NCBI RefSeq assembly: GCF_000698555.1
Contig: NZ_JFHE01000025.1
Span: 1-64,000, forward strand
Source of the DNA: Caballeronia grimmiae
GTDB lineage: Bacteria; Pseudomonadota; Gammaproteobacteria; Burkholderiales; Burkholderiaceae
Length of the DNA: 64,000 bases
Direction of reading: 5' to 3'
The translations under genes and the position numbers were made by a program. The notes under the pieces are model-generated. The model saw nothing but the letters and a program-made list of their open reading frames with translations, searched no databases and was not told the origin of the DNA. Below, one piece after another: positions 7,837 to 16,884 of this stretch. The first letter of the stretch is position 1, and the number at the start of each line of letters is the position of its first letter.

Positions 7837-8718
7837 TCAAAGCACGGTCCGGACGTGCCAAAGCTCCGGAAACAGCACGACATCGAGCATCCTGCGCAGA
7901 TACGGCGCGCCCGCTGTGCCGCCCGTGCCCTGCTTGAAGCCGATGATCCGCTCGACGGTCGTCACGTGGCGGAAGCGCCATTGCCGGAACGCGTCTTCGA
8001 GATCGACGAGTTCTTCGGCCATCTCATACAGTTCCCAGTGCTCGGACGGATTGCGGTACACCGCGAGCCACGCCGCTTCGACGGAGGCATCGTGCGTCGT
8101 CGGCTGCGTCCAGTCGCGCTCCAGCCGCTCCGGCGCAATGTCGAAACCGCGTCGTGCGAGCAGGCGGATGACTTCGTCGTAGAAGGAAGGCATTTCCAGT
8201 GTCTCGCGCACCTGTCCGAGAATGTCCGGCCGATGCGCGTGCGGCTTCAACATCTGCACGTTCTTGTTGCCCAGCAGAAATTCGATCTGCCGATACTGAT
8301 GCGACTGAAACCCCGACGACGCGCCGAGATAAGGCCGCATCGCGGTGTATTCGGACGGCGTCATCGTCGCGAGGACGTTCCACGCTTGCACCAGTTGCTC
8401 GAATATCCGCGACACGCGCGCGAGCATCTTGAACGCGGGCGGCAATTCATCGCGATGCACCGAGTCCAGCGCCGCGCGCAGTTCGTAGAGCGCGAGCTTC
8501 ATCCAGAGCTCGCTCGTCTGATGTTGCACGATGAACAGCATCTCGTTGTGATCCGGCGACAGCGGATGCTGCGCCGTGAGGATCAAATCGAGGCCGAGAT
8601 AATCGCCGTAGCTCATCGAATCGGAGAAATCGAGCTGGGCGTCGTGCCAGCCTTCCTTTTCCCCTTCCGGCGATGCCGCCGCGCCGTGTCCGAACGGACA
8701 ACCTTTGACTTCGCTCAT
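7837..8718 (-). CDS. kynA: Tryptophan 2,3-dioxygenase
   Basis: Heme enzyme that opens the indole ring of L-tryptophan to N-formylkynurenine, the first step of the kynurenine pathway. The start MSEVKGCPFGHG gives 293 residues. Motifs: SYGDYLGLDLILTAQHPLS, the substrate-binding HQTSELWMKLALYELR, and GASSGFQSHQYRQIEFLLGN. The C-terminal RFRHVTTVERIIGFKQGTGG segment carries the proximal heme histidine region. It is the last gene of kynB-kynU-kynA, 11 bases after kynU. I prefer this start over an in-frame extension because it matches the family N-terminus. Confidence 0.97.
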   Translation of the reverse strand: MSEVKGCPFGHGAAASPEGEKEGWHDAQLDFSDSMSYGDYLGLDLILTAQHPLSPDHNEMLFIVQHQTSELWMKLALYELRAALDSVHRDELPPAFKMLARVSRIFEQLVQAWNVLATMTPSEYTAMRPYLGASSGFQSHQYRQIEFLLGNKNVQMLKPHAHRPDILGQVRETLEMPSFYDEVIRLLARRGFDIAPERLERDWTQPTTHDASVEAAWLAVYRNPSEHWELYEMAEELVDLEDAFRQWRFRHVTTVERIIGFKQGTGGTAGAPYLRRMLDVVLFPELWHVRTVL

Positions 8719-8729
8719 GTTCTCTGCCC

Positions 8730-9980
8730 TCAGGTCACCGACGCGCGTTCGGCAAATTCCGGCGCGCGCCAGCTTTCGGTCGCGAGCACGTCGCGCAGCA
8801 CTTCGACGGCGTCCCACACATCGACGAAGCGCGTGTAGAGCGGCGTGAAGCCGAAGCGCAGAATATGCGGCTCGCGATAATCGCCGATCACGCCGCGCGC
8901 GATCAGCGCCTGCATCACTTCATAGCCGTGCGGATGTTCGAAGCTCACTTGCGAGCCACGCTGCGCATGATCGCGGGGCGTCGCGAGCGTCAGCGGGAAG
9001 CCGGCGCAGCGTGCTTCGACGAGCGCGATGAACGCATCGGCGAGCGAGAGCGACTTGCGCCGCAGCGTCTGCATGTCCGTTTGCAGGAAGACATCGAGTC
9101 CGCATTCGACGAGCGCCATCGAGACGATCGGCTGCGTGCCGCAGAGAAAGCGCCCGATGCCGTCGTCCGGCCGGTAGACCGGGTCCATCTCGAAAGGCTT
9201 CTTGTGGCCCCACCATCCGGAGAGCGGTTGCGAGAACGTATTCTGATGCCGCTTCGGGACCCATACGAAGCCCGGCGATCCGGGGCCGCCGTTCAGATAC
9301 TTGTACGTGCAGCCGACCGCATAGTCTGCGCCGACGCCGTTCAGATCGACCGGCACCGCGCCCGCCGAATGCGCGAGGTCCCATACGGCGAGCGCGCCCG
9401 CGCGATGAATCGTCTCGGTGAGCGCGGCCATGTCGTGCATGTAGCCGGTGCGGTAGTTGACGTGCGTGATCATCGCGATGGCCGTGTGCTCGTCGATGGC
9501 GGCAGGCAACCCGGCGGCGTCATCGACGAGACGCAGTTCATAACCGCGATCCAGCTGCTCGATGAGCCCCTGCGCGATGTAGAGATCGCTCGGGAAGTTC
9601 GAACGTTCGGAGACGATCACGCGACGCTTGGGATCGCGCTCGTTCACTGCTTTCAACGCGGCCGACAGTACCTTGAACAGGTTCGAGGAAATCGTGTCCG
9701 TGACGACGACTTCGTCTTCGCCCGCGCCGATCAGCGCCGCGAGCTTGTTGCCGAGGCGCTTGGGCAGGGCGAACCAGCCGGCTGTATTCCAGCTTCGGAT
9801 CAGCCCTTCGCCCCATTCCGCGCCGATCACGCTGGCGGCGCGCGCGGCTGCGGACATGGGCGGCACGCCCAGCGAATTGCCGTCGAGATAAATTACGCCC
9901 TCGGCGAGCGAGAACTGCTGGCGCAGCGGTGCGAGCGGATCGTCGCGGTCGAGCGCGGCGGCATCGTCACGATGTTTCAT
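8730..9980 (-). CDS. kynU: Kynureninase
   Basis: PLP enzyme cleaving kynurenine to anthranilate and alanine. Motifs: VIYLDGNSLGVPP near the N-terminus, DLAHSAGAVPVDLNGVGADYAVGC and the PLP-lysine segment CTYKYLNGGPGSPGFVW at about residue 230, then a complete C-terminal domain ending EFAERASVT. The start MKHRDDAAALDRDDPLAPLR gives 416 residues, the usual size. An in-frame ATG at 9992 would add four residues; neither has a strong ribosome site. It is 27 bases downstream of kynB and 11 bases upstream of kynA, so all three are probably one transcript. Confidence 0.97.
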   Translation of the reverse strand: MKHRDDAAALDRDDPLAPLRQQFSLAEGVIYLDGNSLGVPPMSAAARAASVIGAEWGEGLIRSWNTAGWFALPKRLGNKLAALIGAGEDEVVVTDTISSNLFKVLSAALKAVNERDPKRRVIVSERSNFPSDLYIAQGLIEQLDRGYELRLVDDAAGLPAAIDEHTAIAMITHVNYRTGYMHDMAALTETIHRAGALAVWDLAHSAGAVPVDLNGVGADYAVGCTYKYLNGGPGSPGFVWVPKRHQNTFSQPLSGWWGHKKPFEMDPVYRPDDGIGRFLCGTQPIVSMALVECGLDVFLQTDMQTLRRKSLSLADAFIALVEARCAGFPLTLATPRDHAQRGSQVSFEHPHGYEVMQALIARGVIGDYREPHILRFGFTPLYTRFVDVWDAVEVLRDVLATESWRAPEFAERASVT

Positions 9981-10007
9981 CGAAAAGTCCATGAGTGGGC
10001 GGATTAT

Positions 10008-10634
10008 CTAGCGAAGAGGACGGAGCACGGCGCGCACGGGGCTTGCATCGAGCGTCGTGAATTTGAGCGGTAGGGCGATGAGTTCGTAATCGCCGGGCGC
10101 GACGGCATCGAGTACGAGGCCTTCGAGAATCGCCATGCGATGGGCGCGGATGCGGCGATGCGCGTCCATCGTTTTCGACTCCTGCGGATCGAGCGAAGGC
10201 GTATCGATGCCGATGAGCTTCACGCCTTTCGCCGCCAGCAAGTCGATGGTTTGGGGCGCGACCGCGCAGAACGCGCTATCCCACGCTTCGAGCGGCGCGC
10301 GGTCATAGGTGCGCAGCAGAATGCGCGGCGGGGCGTCGTCGAGATGAGCGGCGATCATCTCCGGCGTGACGAGCGGCTTCGCGCCGATGCAGTGCACGAC
10401 GCGGCACGCACCGATATACGCGTCCAGCGCGACAGCCCCGATCGGTGCGCCGTCGGCATCGTAGTGAAACGGGGCATCGGCGTGCGTGCCCGTGTGCGGC
10501 GAAAGCGTGAGGCGGGCGACGTTGACGGGCGACCCCGCTTCTATCCGCCAGACGCGCTCGATGCCGACCGGCGTATCGCCCGGCCAGACCGGCGCGCCGT
10601 TGGCGATCGGCGCGGAGATATCGAAAAGCGTCAT
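10008..10634 (-). CDS. kynB: Kynurenine formamidase
   Basis: Hydrolyses N-formylkynurenine to kynurenine and formate. This is the bacterial cyclase-type formamidase of 208 residues, with the metal-binding motif SPHTGTHADAPFHYD at about residues 45-60 and the family start DISAPIANGAPVWPGDTP. The end, PLKFTTLDASPVRAVLRPL, is also typical. It is the first gene of the minus-strand kyn operon and is divergent from an Lrp-type regulator 133 bases away. Confidence 0.96.
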   Translation of the reverse strand: MTLFDISAPIANGAPVWPGDTPVGIERVWRIEAGSPVNVARLTLSPHTGTHADAPFHYDADGAPIGAVALDAYIGACRVVHCIGAKPLVTPEMIAAHLDDAPPRILLRTYDRAPLEAWDSAFCAVAPQTIDLLAAKGVKLIGIDTPSLDPQESKTMDAHRRIRAHRMAILEGLVLDAVAPGDYELIALPLKFTTLDASPVRAVLRPLR

Positions 10635-10767
10635 GGCGCGGCCTAGCAGAGAGTGTGGATATGCGTCAAATCATAGCCGTCCGAATCGGAAAGGTGATTG
10701 CGAAATAACCACCCAAAAACGTTCCGGCTAGAACATAATTCGATGAAACGGGCTCGGAGGCTAAAAA
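10635..10767. promoter_or_regulatory. Divergent kynB / Lrp regulator control region
   Basis: The 133-base gap between kynB (minus) and the Lrp-type regulator (plus) must contain both promoters. It is clearly more AT-rich than its flanks, with AT-rich patches such as gcgaaataaccacccaaaaa (about 10700) and agaacataattcgatg (about 10730). I cannot place an Lrp operator with confidence. The arrangement is known for KynR, which activates kyn genes in response to kynurenine in related bacteria. Confidence 0.5.
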
Positions 10768-11274
10768 GTGACCGGATTCACGCTCGATGCAACGGATTGC
10801 CGAATTCTGGCGGTATTGCAGGAAGATGGACGGATCAGCAACCTGGACCTGGCGGAGCGCATCTCGCTCTCACCGTCGGCGTGCCTGCGCCGGATGCGGC
10901 TGCTCGAAGAAGAAGGGGTGATTGCGAGTTATCGCGCGTGCCTCGACCGCGAGCGGCTAGGCATCGAACTCGAGGCGTTCGTCCACGTCTCCATGCGCAA
11001 CGACCAGGAAAACTGGCATGAGAAGTTCGCGGCGGCGGTGCGCGAATGGCCGGAAGTGGTCGGGGCGTTCGTCGTCACCGGGGACACGCACTATGTGCTG
11101 CGGGTGCTCGCGCACAACCTCAAGCACTACTCCGATTTCATTCTGACGAAGCTGTACAAGGCGCCGGGCGTCATCGACATACGCTCGAACATCGTGCTGC
11201 AAACCATGAAGGACGACGCGGGCGTGCCTGTCGCGCTGATCGACCAGCCGGCGCGCGGCGTGTCGAACGGCTGA
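10768..11274 (+). CDS. kynR: Lrp/AsnC-family regulator of the kyn genes
   Basis: A 168-residue Lrp/AsnC regulator: N-terminal helix-turn-helix (CRILAVLQEDGRISNLDLAE, SPSACLRRMRLLEEEGVI) and a C-terminal RAM ligand domain (EAFVHVSMRN, VVTGDTHYVLRVLAHNL, VIDIRSNIVLQTMK). It begins at GTG 10768 after a purine-rich cggaggctaaaaa. Divergent orientation from kynB-kynU-kynA and its family make it the likely KynR ortholog; the effector (kynurenine) is known for the family, not shown here. Confidence 0.88.
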   Translation: MTGFTLDATDCRILAVLQEDGRISNLDLAERISLSPSACLRRMRLLEEEGVIASYRACLDRERLGIELEAFVHVSMRNDQENWHEKFAAAVREWPEVVGAFVVTGDTHYVLRVLAHNLKHYSDFILTKLYKAPGVIDIRSNIVLQTMKDDAGVPVALIDQPARGVSNG

Positions 11275-11290
11275 TCCGCGCCTCGCAGCC

Positions 11291-11803
11291 TTATTCGAGC
11301 GGTCCGACCGTATGGAATCCGCCCGCCTGAAAGACGAGCGGCGCGATCTCCGACGCGTTCTCATGCACCCCGCAGCGTTCCACTTCACCGACGAAGATCA
11401 CGTGATCGCCCTCGTCGTAGCGGCTACGGTTGTGGCATTCGAACCAGGCGAGCGCGCCATCGAGCACGGGCATGCCGGTATCGCCGGCGGCGTGGGAAAC
11501 GCCTGCGAAGCGGTCGCCCTTGACCGTCGCAAAACGCCGGCAAAGGTCGAGTTGCGAGGCCGCCAGCACGTTCACGACGTAATGACTATTCGCGCGAAAG
11601 ACCGGCATCGAAGCCGAGCGCGTCGCCAGACTCCACAGCACGAGCGGCGGATCGAGCGAAACCGAATTGAATGAGCTTGCCGTGATGCCGATCAGCTGGC
11701 CGGAGTCCGTGCGGGTGGTGATGACCGTCACGCCGGTCGCGAACTGGCCGAGTGCGGCGCGGAAAGTGGTCGGGTCGAAATTCGGGGTCTTGGCGCGTGT
11801 CAT
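11291..11803 (-). CDS. Flavin reductase-like FMN-binding protein
   Basis: A 170-residue protein of the flavin_Reduct family, usually the NAD(P)H:FMN reductase partner of two-component monooxygenases. Motifs: FRAALGQFATGVTVITTR, then GITASSFNSVSLDPPLVLW (flavin phosphate region), SHYVVNVLA and GDHVIFVGEVERC. It converges on the Lrp gene 16 bases away and has no oxygenase neighbour, so its partner is unknown. A general reductase or a stray component is equally possible. Confidence 0.88.
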   Translation of the reverse strand: MTRAKTPNFDPTTFRAALGQFATGVTVITTRTDSGQLIGITASSFNSVSLDPPLVLWSLATRSASMPVFRANSHYVVNVLAASQLDLCRRFATVKGDRFAGVSHAAGDTGMPVLDGALAWFECHNRSRYDEGDHVIFVGEVERCGVHENASEIAPLVFQAGGFHTVGPLE

Positions 11804-12088
11804 GTGGCAACTGGGCGGGCGAGTGTACGGTCGAGTTTGTTGTGTGCAACCGAGCCGGCCGCGCGTCGCGCCTGAGTCGGAACGACCTTCTTTGAAAGCA
11901 TAAAAAAGCTGTAGATTTGTGTCGATTCTAGCGGAATCGGCTGCGGCAAGCCGCCATAAGCCAGTACGGAGTGTGTGGGCGACGCCGCTTTGTAATCGCG
12001 GTTAAGCTCGTCGTCATTGAAGAAGCGCGTCGGCGCATCCATATGGAAGGTCCGCGGCATCGCCGCATGCACTTGATGAGGAGCAGGC

Positions 12089-12649
12089 ATGACCCAGCAA
12101 AACGCGCAGGCGAGATTCGAAACCGCGACGCTCGGCGGCGGTTGTTTCTGGTGCACCGAAGCGGTGTTTCTGGCGGTCGAAGGCGTGCAGTCGGTGGAAT
12201 CGGGGTATGCGGGCGGGCAGGTGGTGAATCCGTCGTACGAGCAGGTCTGCGACGGCGACACCGGCCACGCGGAAGTCGTGAAAGTCGTGTTCGATCCGGA
12301 CGTCATCGGCTATCGCGAAGTTCTGGAGATTTTCTTCGCGACGCATGATCCGACGCAACTCAATCGTCAGGGCAACGATGTCGGCACGCAGTATCGCTCG
12401 GCGGTGTTCACGCATTCGGACGAGCAACGCAAGATCGCGCTCGAAGTGATCGACGAATTGCAGCGGGAGGATGTCTTCGGCGGCAAGGTCGTCACCGAAG
12501 TCACGCCGCTCGCCGACGACTATTATCCGGCCGAGGCGTATCACCAGAACTTCTTCGCGCAGCATCCGAATCAGGGATATTGCGCGGCGGTCGTCGGGCC
12601 GAAGGTGGCGAAGTTCCGCAAGAAGTTCGCGCATCGGCTGAAGGCGTGA
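12089..12649 (+). CDS. msrA: Peptide-methionine (S)-S-oxide reductase
   Basis: Repairs methionine-S-sulfoxide in oxidised proteins. The catalytic motif GGGCFWCTEAVF lies at about residues 14-25, and SGYAGGQVVNPSYEQVCDGDTGHAEVV and RSAVFTHSDEQ are typical of the family. The 186 residues start at ATG 12089, 7 bases after a GAGGAG ribosome site. It converges with the DUF72 gene, leaving 7 bases between the stops. The 285-base gap upstream contains no other gene I can support. Confidence 0.96.
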   Translation: MTQQNAQARFETATLGGGCFWCTEAVFLAVEGVQSVESGYAGGQVVNPSYEQVCDGDTGHAEVVKVVFDPDVIGYREVLEIFFATHDPTQLNRQGNDVGTQYRSAVFTHSDEQRKIALEVIDELQREDVFGGKVVTEVTPLADDYYPAEAYHQNFFAQHPNQGYCAAVVGPKVAKFRKKFAHRLKA

Positions 12650-12656
12650 TGCATCG

Positions 12657-13763
12657 CTAATTCGACTGCGCGCGCTCGCACGCTTCTGCGATACCGCGCG
12701 CCAGTTCGAAGCACGTCAGCGGCGCGGAACCTTCCGCCTTGTTGTTCGCCGCGATTACCACCGGCTGGCCGGCAATCGCGTACTGCGCCGCCAGTTCGGC
12801 GAGCGCGGCGCGCGTGTCGATGTCTTCATCGACGATTCTGTCGAACGGCTCGTACTTCGCCTTCGCCTGTTCGTATTTGAAGCCGCTGTGCAGGCTCCAG
12901 CGCACGATGAGCGGCCCTCTCTTTTGTTCGTCCAGCAGCGCAAGCGCCTTCGCCTGGCGGCGCACGTCCGGCATCCGTGCGTGCACGCCGATGCAATACC
13001 GCACGTTCGCGTCCCGCAGCGCGCGGATGAAGCGCGGCGTGAGCATCACCGCGTCGCGAAGCTCCACCGCGTAGCACGCATCGCCTTCGAGCGGCGGCAG
13101 CGCGCCGAGAAACGTCGCGAGACGATCGGTAAAGCGCGATGGCTCGACGATCATCGCGTCGGGCAGCGGCGGGATCTGAAACACGAGCGCGCCGGCCTTG
13201 GCGCCCAGACCGCCGATGCACGGCGTCACGAACTCGTCGATGGCGATGCGCGCGTCGAGAAACGAGGGGTTCCCGGAACCGGGCGCGCCGCGCTCGCCGC
13301 GAATGAAGGCGTCGGTGACGGAGGCGGGCGCCTTCACGATGAAGCGGAAATGCTCCGGCACCTGCGATGCGTAGCGCGCATACTCCGCGAGCGACAGTGG
13401 CGCGTAGAACGAGCGGTCGATCGACACGCTTCTCAGGAGCGGATGCGCGGAGTAAGCGGAAAGGCCGTCGCGGGACAGTTTGGTGTTCGAATAATCGTCG
13501 CCGTAGACGATGCCTCGCCAGCCCGGAAACGACCACGTCGATGTGCCGAGATGTACGCCCGACGGTAGCCGTCGAGCCAGCGTCTCCAGTTCCGGCTGGG
13601 AAACCGCGGGCTGCACGCCGCGCCTCTTCGAAGCGGCAGCAGGCACGGGCGCGGCTGAACCGAACAGATCGGACTGTTCGTCGTTGTTATCGTCCGCGCT
13701 TGCGTCGATCAGCGTTTCATCGTGACTCAGAGCGGCTTCTCGTAGATATACCGCCGCGACCAC
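12657..13763 (-). CDS. DUF72-family TIM-barrel protein
   Basis: DUF72 (YecE-like) protein; structure known, reaction unknown. Core motifs: HLGTSTWSFPGWRGIVY, RSVSIDRSFYAPLS, FRFIVKAPASVTDAF, FQIPPLPDAM, CYAVELRDAVMLTP and FKYEQAKAKYEPFDRIVDED, ending RGIAEACERAQSN. The start is unclear: after the cfa stop the frame begins with CTG (LSHDETLID) and no ATG is in frame, so I use the first in-frame GTG (13763), which overlaps the cfa 3' end by 37 bases. The first 80 residues are low-complexity. Probably cotranscribed with cfa. Confidence 0.8.
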   Translation of the reverse strand: MVAAVYLREAALSHDETLIDASADDNNDEQSDLFGSAAPVPAAASKRRGVQPAVSQPELETLARRLPSGVHLGTSTWSFPGWRGIVYGDDYSNTKLSRDGLSAYSAHPLLRSVSIDRSFYAPLSLAEYARYASQVPEHFRFIVKAPASVTDAFIRGERGAPGSGNPSFLDARIAIDEFVTPCIGGLGAKAGALVFQIPPLPDAMIVEPSRFTDRLATFLGALPPLEGDACYAVELRDAVMLTPRFIRALRDANVRYCIGVHARMPDVRRQAKALALLDEQKRGPLIVRWSLHSGFKYEQAKAKYEPFDRIVDEDIDTRAALAELAAQYAIAGQPVVIAANNKAEGSAPLTCFELARGIAEACERAQSN

Positions 13764-14941
13764 GGCAGTGTCCGGGCGCTGCGTCCGGCCTTGCGGCAGA
13801 CGACCTGATAGATCGAGACGTCGTCGTTCTCGAACGCATAGGCGCAGCCCGCCAGATACACGCGCCAGATGCGGAATTTCTCGTCGTCGACGAGCTTTCT
13901 CGCTTCTTCCGCATGCGTCTCGAAGTTGTGCGCCCACAGATCGAGCGTATGCGCGTAGTGACGCCGCAGGCTCTCGACATCGACAGCCTCCAGCCCGCCG
14001 CGCTGCATGCTTTCGAGCGCGAGGCTGATATGCGGCAGCTCGCCGTCCGGAAACACGTACTTGTCGATGAACTCGCCGCCGCCGAGCGACGTCTCGCCGC
14101 TATCCGCATCCGACGACGTAATGCCGTGATTCATCGCCACGCCGTCGTCGACGAGCAGATCGTGAATCCGCGCGAAGTAGCCGGGCAGATTCTTGCGCCC
14201 GACGTGCTCGAACATGCCGACGCTCGTGATGCGGTCGAACTGTCCCGGCACATCGCGATAATCCTGCAAGCGGATTTCAATCTGGTCTTCGAGGCCAGCG
14301 TCCTTCACGCGCTGCGTCGCGAGCTTGAACTGATTTTCGGAAAGCGTGACGCCCACGCATTTCGCGCCGAACTTCTGCGCCGCGCGAATGACGAGCGCGC
14401 CCCAGCCGCAGCCGATATCGAGCAGGCGATGGCCCGGCTGCACCTGAATCTTGGTGAGAATGTGGTCGATTTTCTTGAGTTGCGCTGTGGCGAGGTCTTC
14501 GTCGCCGTTTTCGAAATACGCGCAGGAGTACACCATGTTCTTGTCGAGCCAGAGTTGATAGAACTCGTTCGACACATCGTAGTGATACTGGATGGCCTTC
14601 TTGTCGGACGCCTTGGAATGCGTGAAGTAGCGTCGCACGCGGGCGAGCTTACCGGCGCTCGTGACCGTGCTCTTCGCAAGCGAGTAGCCGATGTCGATGA
14701 TGTCCGAGAGCTTGCCCTCGATATCGATCTTGCCCTTCACATATGCCTCGCCGAGATTGTCGAGGCTCGGCTCCAGCAAGTACGGCAGTGCGGTCGCGCT
14801 CTTCACGTGCAGCGTCACCTGAGGCGCGGCAAAGCTGCCGAAGTCATGCTGCTGTCCGTCCCACAGCACGAGGCGCGCGGGGAGATTGGCCCTTTCCCGC
14901 ACCTCGTCAACCCATTGCGTCAGCTTCTTCTCCCAGAACAT
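13727..14941 (-). CDS. cfa: Cyclopropane-fatty-acyl-phospholipid synthase
   Basis: SAM-dependent enzyme that adds a methylene bridge to unsaturated acyl chains of membrane phospholipids. The 404 residues show the SAM motif LLDIGCGWGALVIRAAQKFGA at about residue 175, YHYDVSNEFYQLWLDKNMVYSCAYF before it, and DRITSVGMFEHVGRKNLP after it. The start MFWEKKLTQWVDEVRER is a plausible family N-terminus. The 3' end, EKPL, overlaps the likely start of the DUF72 gene. Confidence 0.95.
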   Translation of the reverse strand: MFWEKKLTQWVDEVRERANLPARLVLWDGQQHDFGSFAAPQVTLHVKSATALPYLLEPSLDNLGEAYVKGKIDIEGKLSDIIDIGYSLAKSTVTSAGKLARVRRYFTHSKASDKKAIQYHYDVSNEFYQLWLDKNMVYSCAYFENGDEDLATAQLKKIDHILTKIQVQPGHRLLDIGCGWGALVIRAAQKFGAKCVGVTLSENQFKLATQRVKDAGLEDQIEIRLQDYRDVPGQFDRITSVGMFEHVGRKNLPGYFARIHDLLVDDGVAMNHGITSSDADSGETSLGGGEFIDKYVFPDGELPHISLALESMQRGGLEAVDVESLRRHYAHTLDLWAHNFETHAEEARKLVDDEKFRIWRVYLAGCAYAFENDDVSIYQVVCRKAGRSARTLPWSRRYIYEKPL

Positions 14942-15050
14942 GCTTGTTTCTCCGCGCTAAGAAAATCCAAGGTGAAGGCTCGCGCCCTCATGTTCGTTGC
15001 CCCGTGTTGCGCCGGCCGTGCTTCTTGCGGTGCTTTCTGGCGTGCCTGCC

Positions 15051-15692
15051 TTACGGTGCGAGCCGCGTGATGCGCCACGGGCCGTCGGCGCCATCGCGCG
15101 TATAGACGATGCGGTCATGCAGCCGCGAGGGCCGTCCCTGCCAGAACTCGATCGTCTCGGGCACGAGCCGGTAGCCGCCCCAGTGCGGCGGGCGCGGCGG
15201 CGCGTCGCCGTATCGCGCGATCATGTCGCGCTCGCGCGCTTCGAGCGTCTCGCGGCTGTCGAGCGGCTGGCTCTGGTCCGATGCCCACGCCCCGATGCGC
15301 GATCCGAGCGGACGCGACGCGTAGTACGCATCGCTTTCTTCGTTGCTCGTTTTCACCACCGTGCCCTCGATGCGTACCTGTCGCTCGAGTTCGATCCAGT
15401 GAAACAGCAGGCTCGCCGCCGGATTCTCCGCGAGTTCGCGGCCCTTGCGGCTATCGTAATTGGTGAAAAAAACAAAGCCATGCTCGTCGACGCCCTTGAT
15501 GAGCACGATGCGCGCGGACGGGCGGCCTCGTGCGTCGACGGTGGCGAGCGTCATCGCGTTGGGCTCGGGCAGTTTGGCATCGAGCGCCTGGGCGAACCAG
15601 GTTTGGAACTGGCGCACCGGGTTGGGATCGACGTCAGCGGCGTCCAGCGCGCCGCGCGAATAATTCTTTCGAAGGTCTGCTAAGGTCGTCAT
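15051..15692 (-). CDS. pdxH: Pyridoxamine 5'-phosphate oxidase
   Basis: FMN oxidase making pyridoxal phosphate from pyridoxine or pyridoxamine phosphate. The 213 residues start MTTLADLRKNYSRGALDAAD and carry PNAMTLATVDARGRPSARIVLIKG, FVFFTNYDSRKGRELAENP and SLLFHWIELERQVRIEG (FMN and substrate binding). The C-terminus ends WRITRLAP, the conserved family end. It stands alone on the minus strand, 109 bases downstream of the cfa start. Confidence 0.97.
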   Translation of the reverse strand: MTTLADLRKNYSRGALDAADVDPNPVRQFQTWFAQALDAKLPEPNAMTLATVDARGRPSARIVLIKGVDEHGFVFFTNYDSRKGRELAENPAASLLFHWIELERQVRIEGTVVKTSNEESDAYYASRPLGSRIGAWASDQSQPLDSRETLEARERDMIARYGDAPPRPPHWGGYRLVPETIEFWQGRPSRLHDRIVYTRDGADGPWRITRLAP

Positions 15693-15972
15693 TTTTATGC
15701 AAACGCTACAATCGCGTCAGTATAGCCAAGGTGATACGTTCTTGCCCCGTTTACCAAGGGCTTGCAATGACCGGCGTCAAGGCATCGAAGAGGGAAGACA
15801 TAATTCTTCGTTCGCATCGGCTGCAGCTATCACGGCTTCGGTATCGATAAGGCAGAATACGCAATTCAGCGCCACTTTGCATGAATGGACTGCGCACTAC
15901 CATGCATCGACAGCCGCCTGTAAGCCTTGATGAGCGGGCGTTTGCGTCCGTCACCCATTTTGCACCAGCGCC

Positions 15973-16815
15973 ATGACTTCACCTGATTCCGCCGTCACGC
16001 TTTCCGTCGAAGACGCCGCCGACCGCGAGCGGCGCTTCGGCGGCGTCGCACGTTTGTATGGCGCGGACGCGCTCGCCGCGTTCGAGCGCGCACATGTCGC
16101 GGTCATCGGCATCGGCGGAGTGGGGTCGTGGGTGGCGGAGGCGCTGGCGCGCAGCGCGGTCGGCGCGCTGACGCTGATCGACCTCGATAACGTCGCCGAG
16201 AGCAATACAAATCGTCAGATTCACGCGCACGACGGCAACTATGGCAAGGCGAAGGTAAGCGCGATGGCCGAGCGCATCGCGTTGATCGATCCTGCGTGCG
16301 ATGTGCGGCAGGTCGAGGATTTCGTCGAGCCCGGCAACTTCGATGCGACGCTCGGCGGCGGCTTCGACTTCATCGTCGATGCCATCGACAGCGTGCGTAC
16401 CAAGACGGCGTTGATCGCGTGGTGCGTGGCGCGCAAGCAGGCGCTCATCACCGTGGGCGGCGCGGGCGGGCAACTGGATCCGACGCGCATTCGCATCGAC
16501 GATCTTGCGCTCACCATTCAGGACCCGCTGCTCTCGAAAGTGCGCGGCCAGTTGCGCAAGCAGCACGGCTTTCCGCGCGGGCCGAAGTCGCGCTTCAAGG
16601 TCAGTGCGGTGTATTCGGACGAGCCGCTCATTTATCCCGATGCCCCCGCGTGCGATATCAGCGAAGGCGCAGAGCATCTGGAGACGGGCGCGAACTACGC
16701 GGGGCCGGTCGGGCTAAATTGCGCGGGCTTTGGTTCGAGTGTCTGCGTGACGGCGAGCTTCGGTTTTGCGGCGGCGGCGTTCGTCCTTCGGGAACTGGCC
16801 AAACGGGCGGCTTGA
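15973..16815 (+). CDS. tcdA: tRNA threonylcarbamoyladenosine dehydratase
   Basis: E1-like ATP-dependent enzyme that cyclises t6A to ct6A at position 37 of ANN-decoding tRNAs. The 280 residues include the N-terminal RRFGGVARLYG, the nucleotide-binding VIGIGGVGSWVAEALARSA, LIDLDNVAESNTNRQ, and VDAIDSVRTKTALIAWC with ALITVGGAGGQLDPTRI. It follows a 280-base gap and runs into a bidirectional terminator shared with the convergent thioredoxin gene. Confidence 0.95.
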   Translation: MTSPDSAVTLSVEDAADRERRFGGVARLYGADALAAFERAHVAVIGIGGVGSWVAEALARSAVGALTLIDLDNVAESNTNRQIHAHDGNYGKAKVSAMAERIALIDPACDVRQVEDFVEPGNFDATLGGGFDFIVDAIDSVRTKTALIAWCVARKQALITVGGAGGQLDPTRIRIDDLALTIQDPLLSKVRGQLRKQHGFPRGPKSRFKVSAVYSDEPLIYPDAPACDISEGAEHLETGANYAGPVGLNCAGFGSSVCVTASFGFAAAAFVLRELAKRAA

Positions 16816-16836
16816 TCGCCGGATCGGCGTGGATGC

Positions 16837-16867
16837 AAAAACGGCCAGCTTCCTAGCTGGCCGTTTG
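16837..16867. terminator. Bidirectional terminator between tcdA and the thioredoxin-TPR gene
   Basis: Perfect 10-bp stem acggccagct / agctggccgt with a TCCT loop. It reads into GTTT on the plus strand and into a five-T run on the minus strand, so it should end both converging transcripts, more efficiently the minus one. Confidence 0.85.
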
Positions 16868-16884
16868 CCTTTGTACAGCGACGA

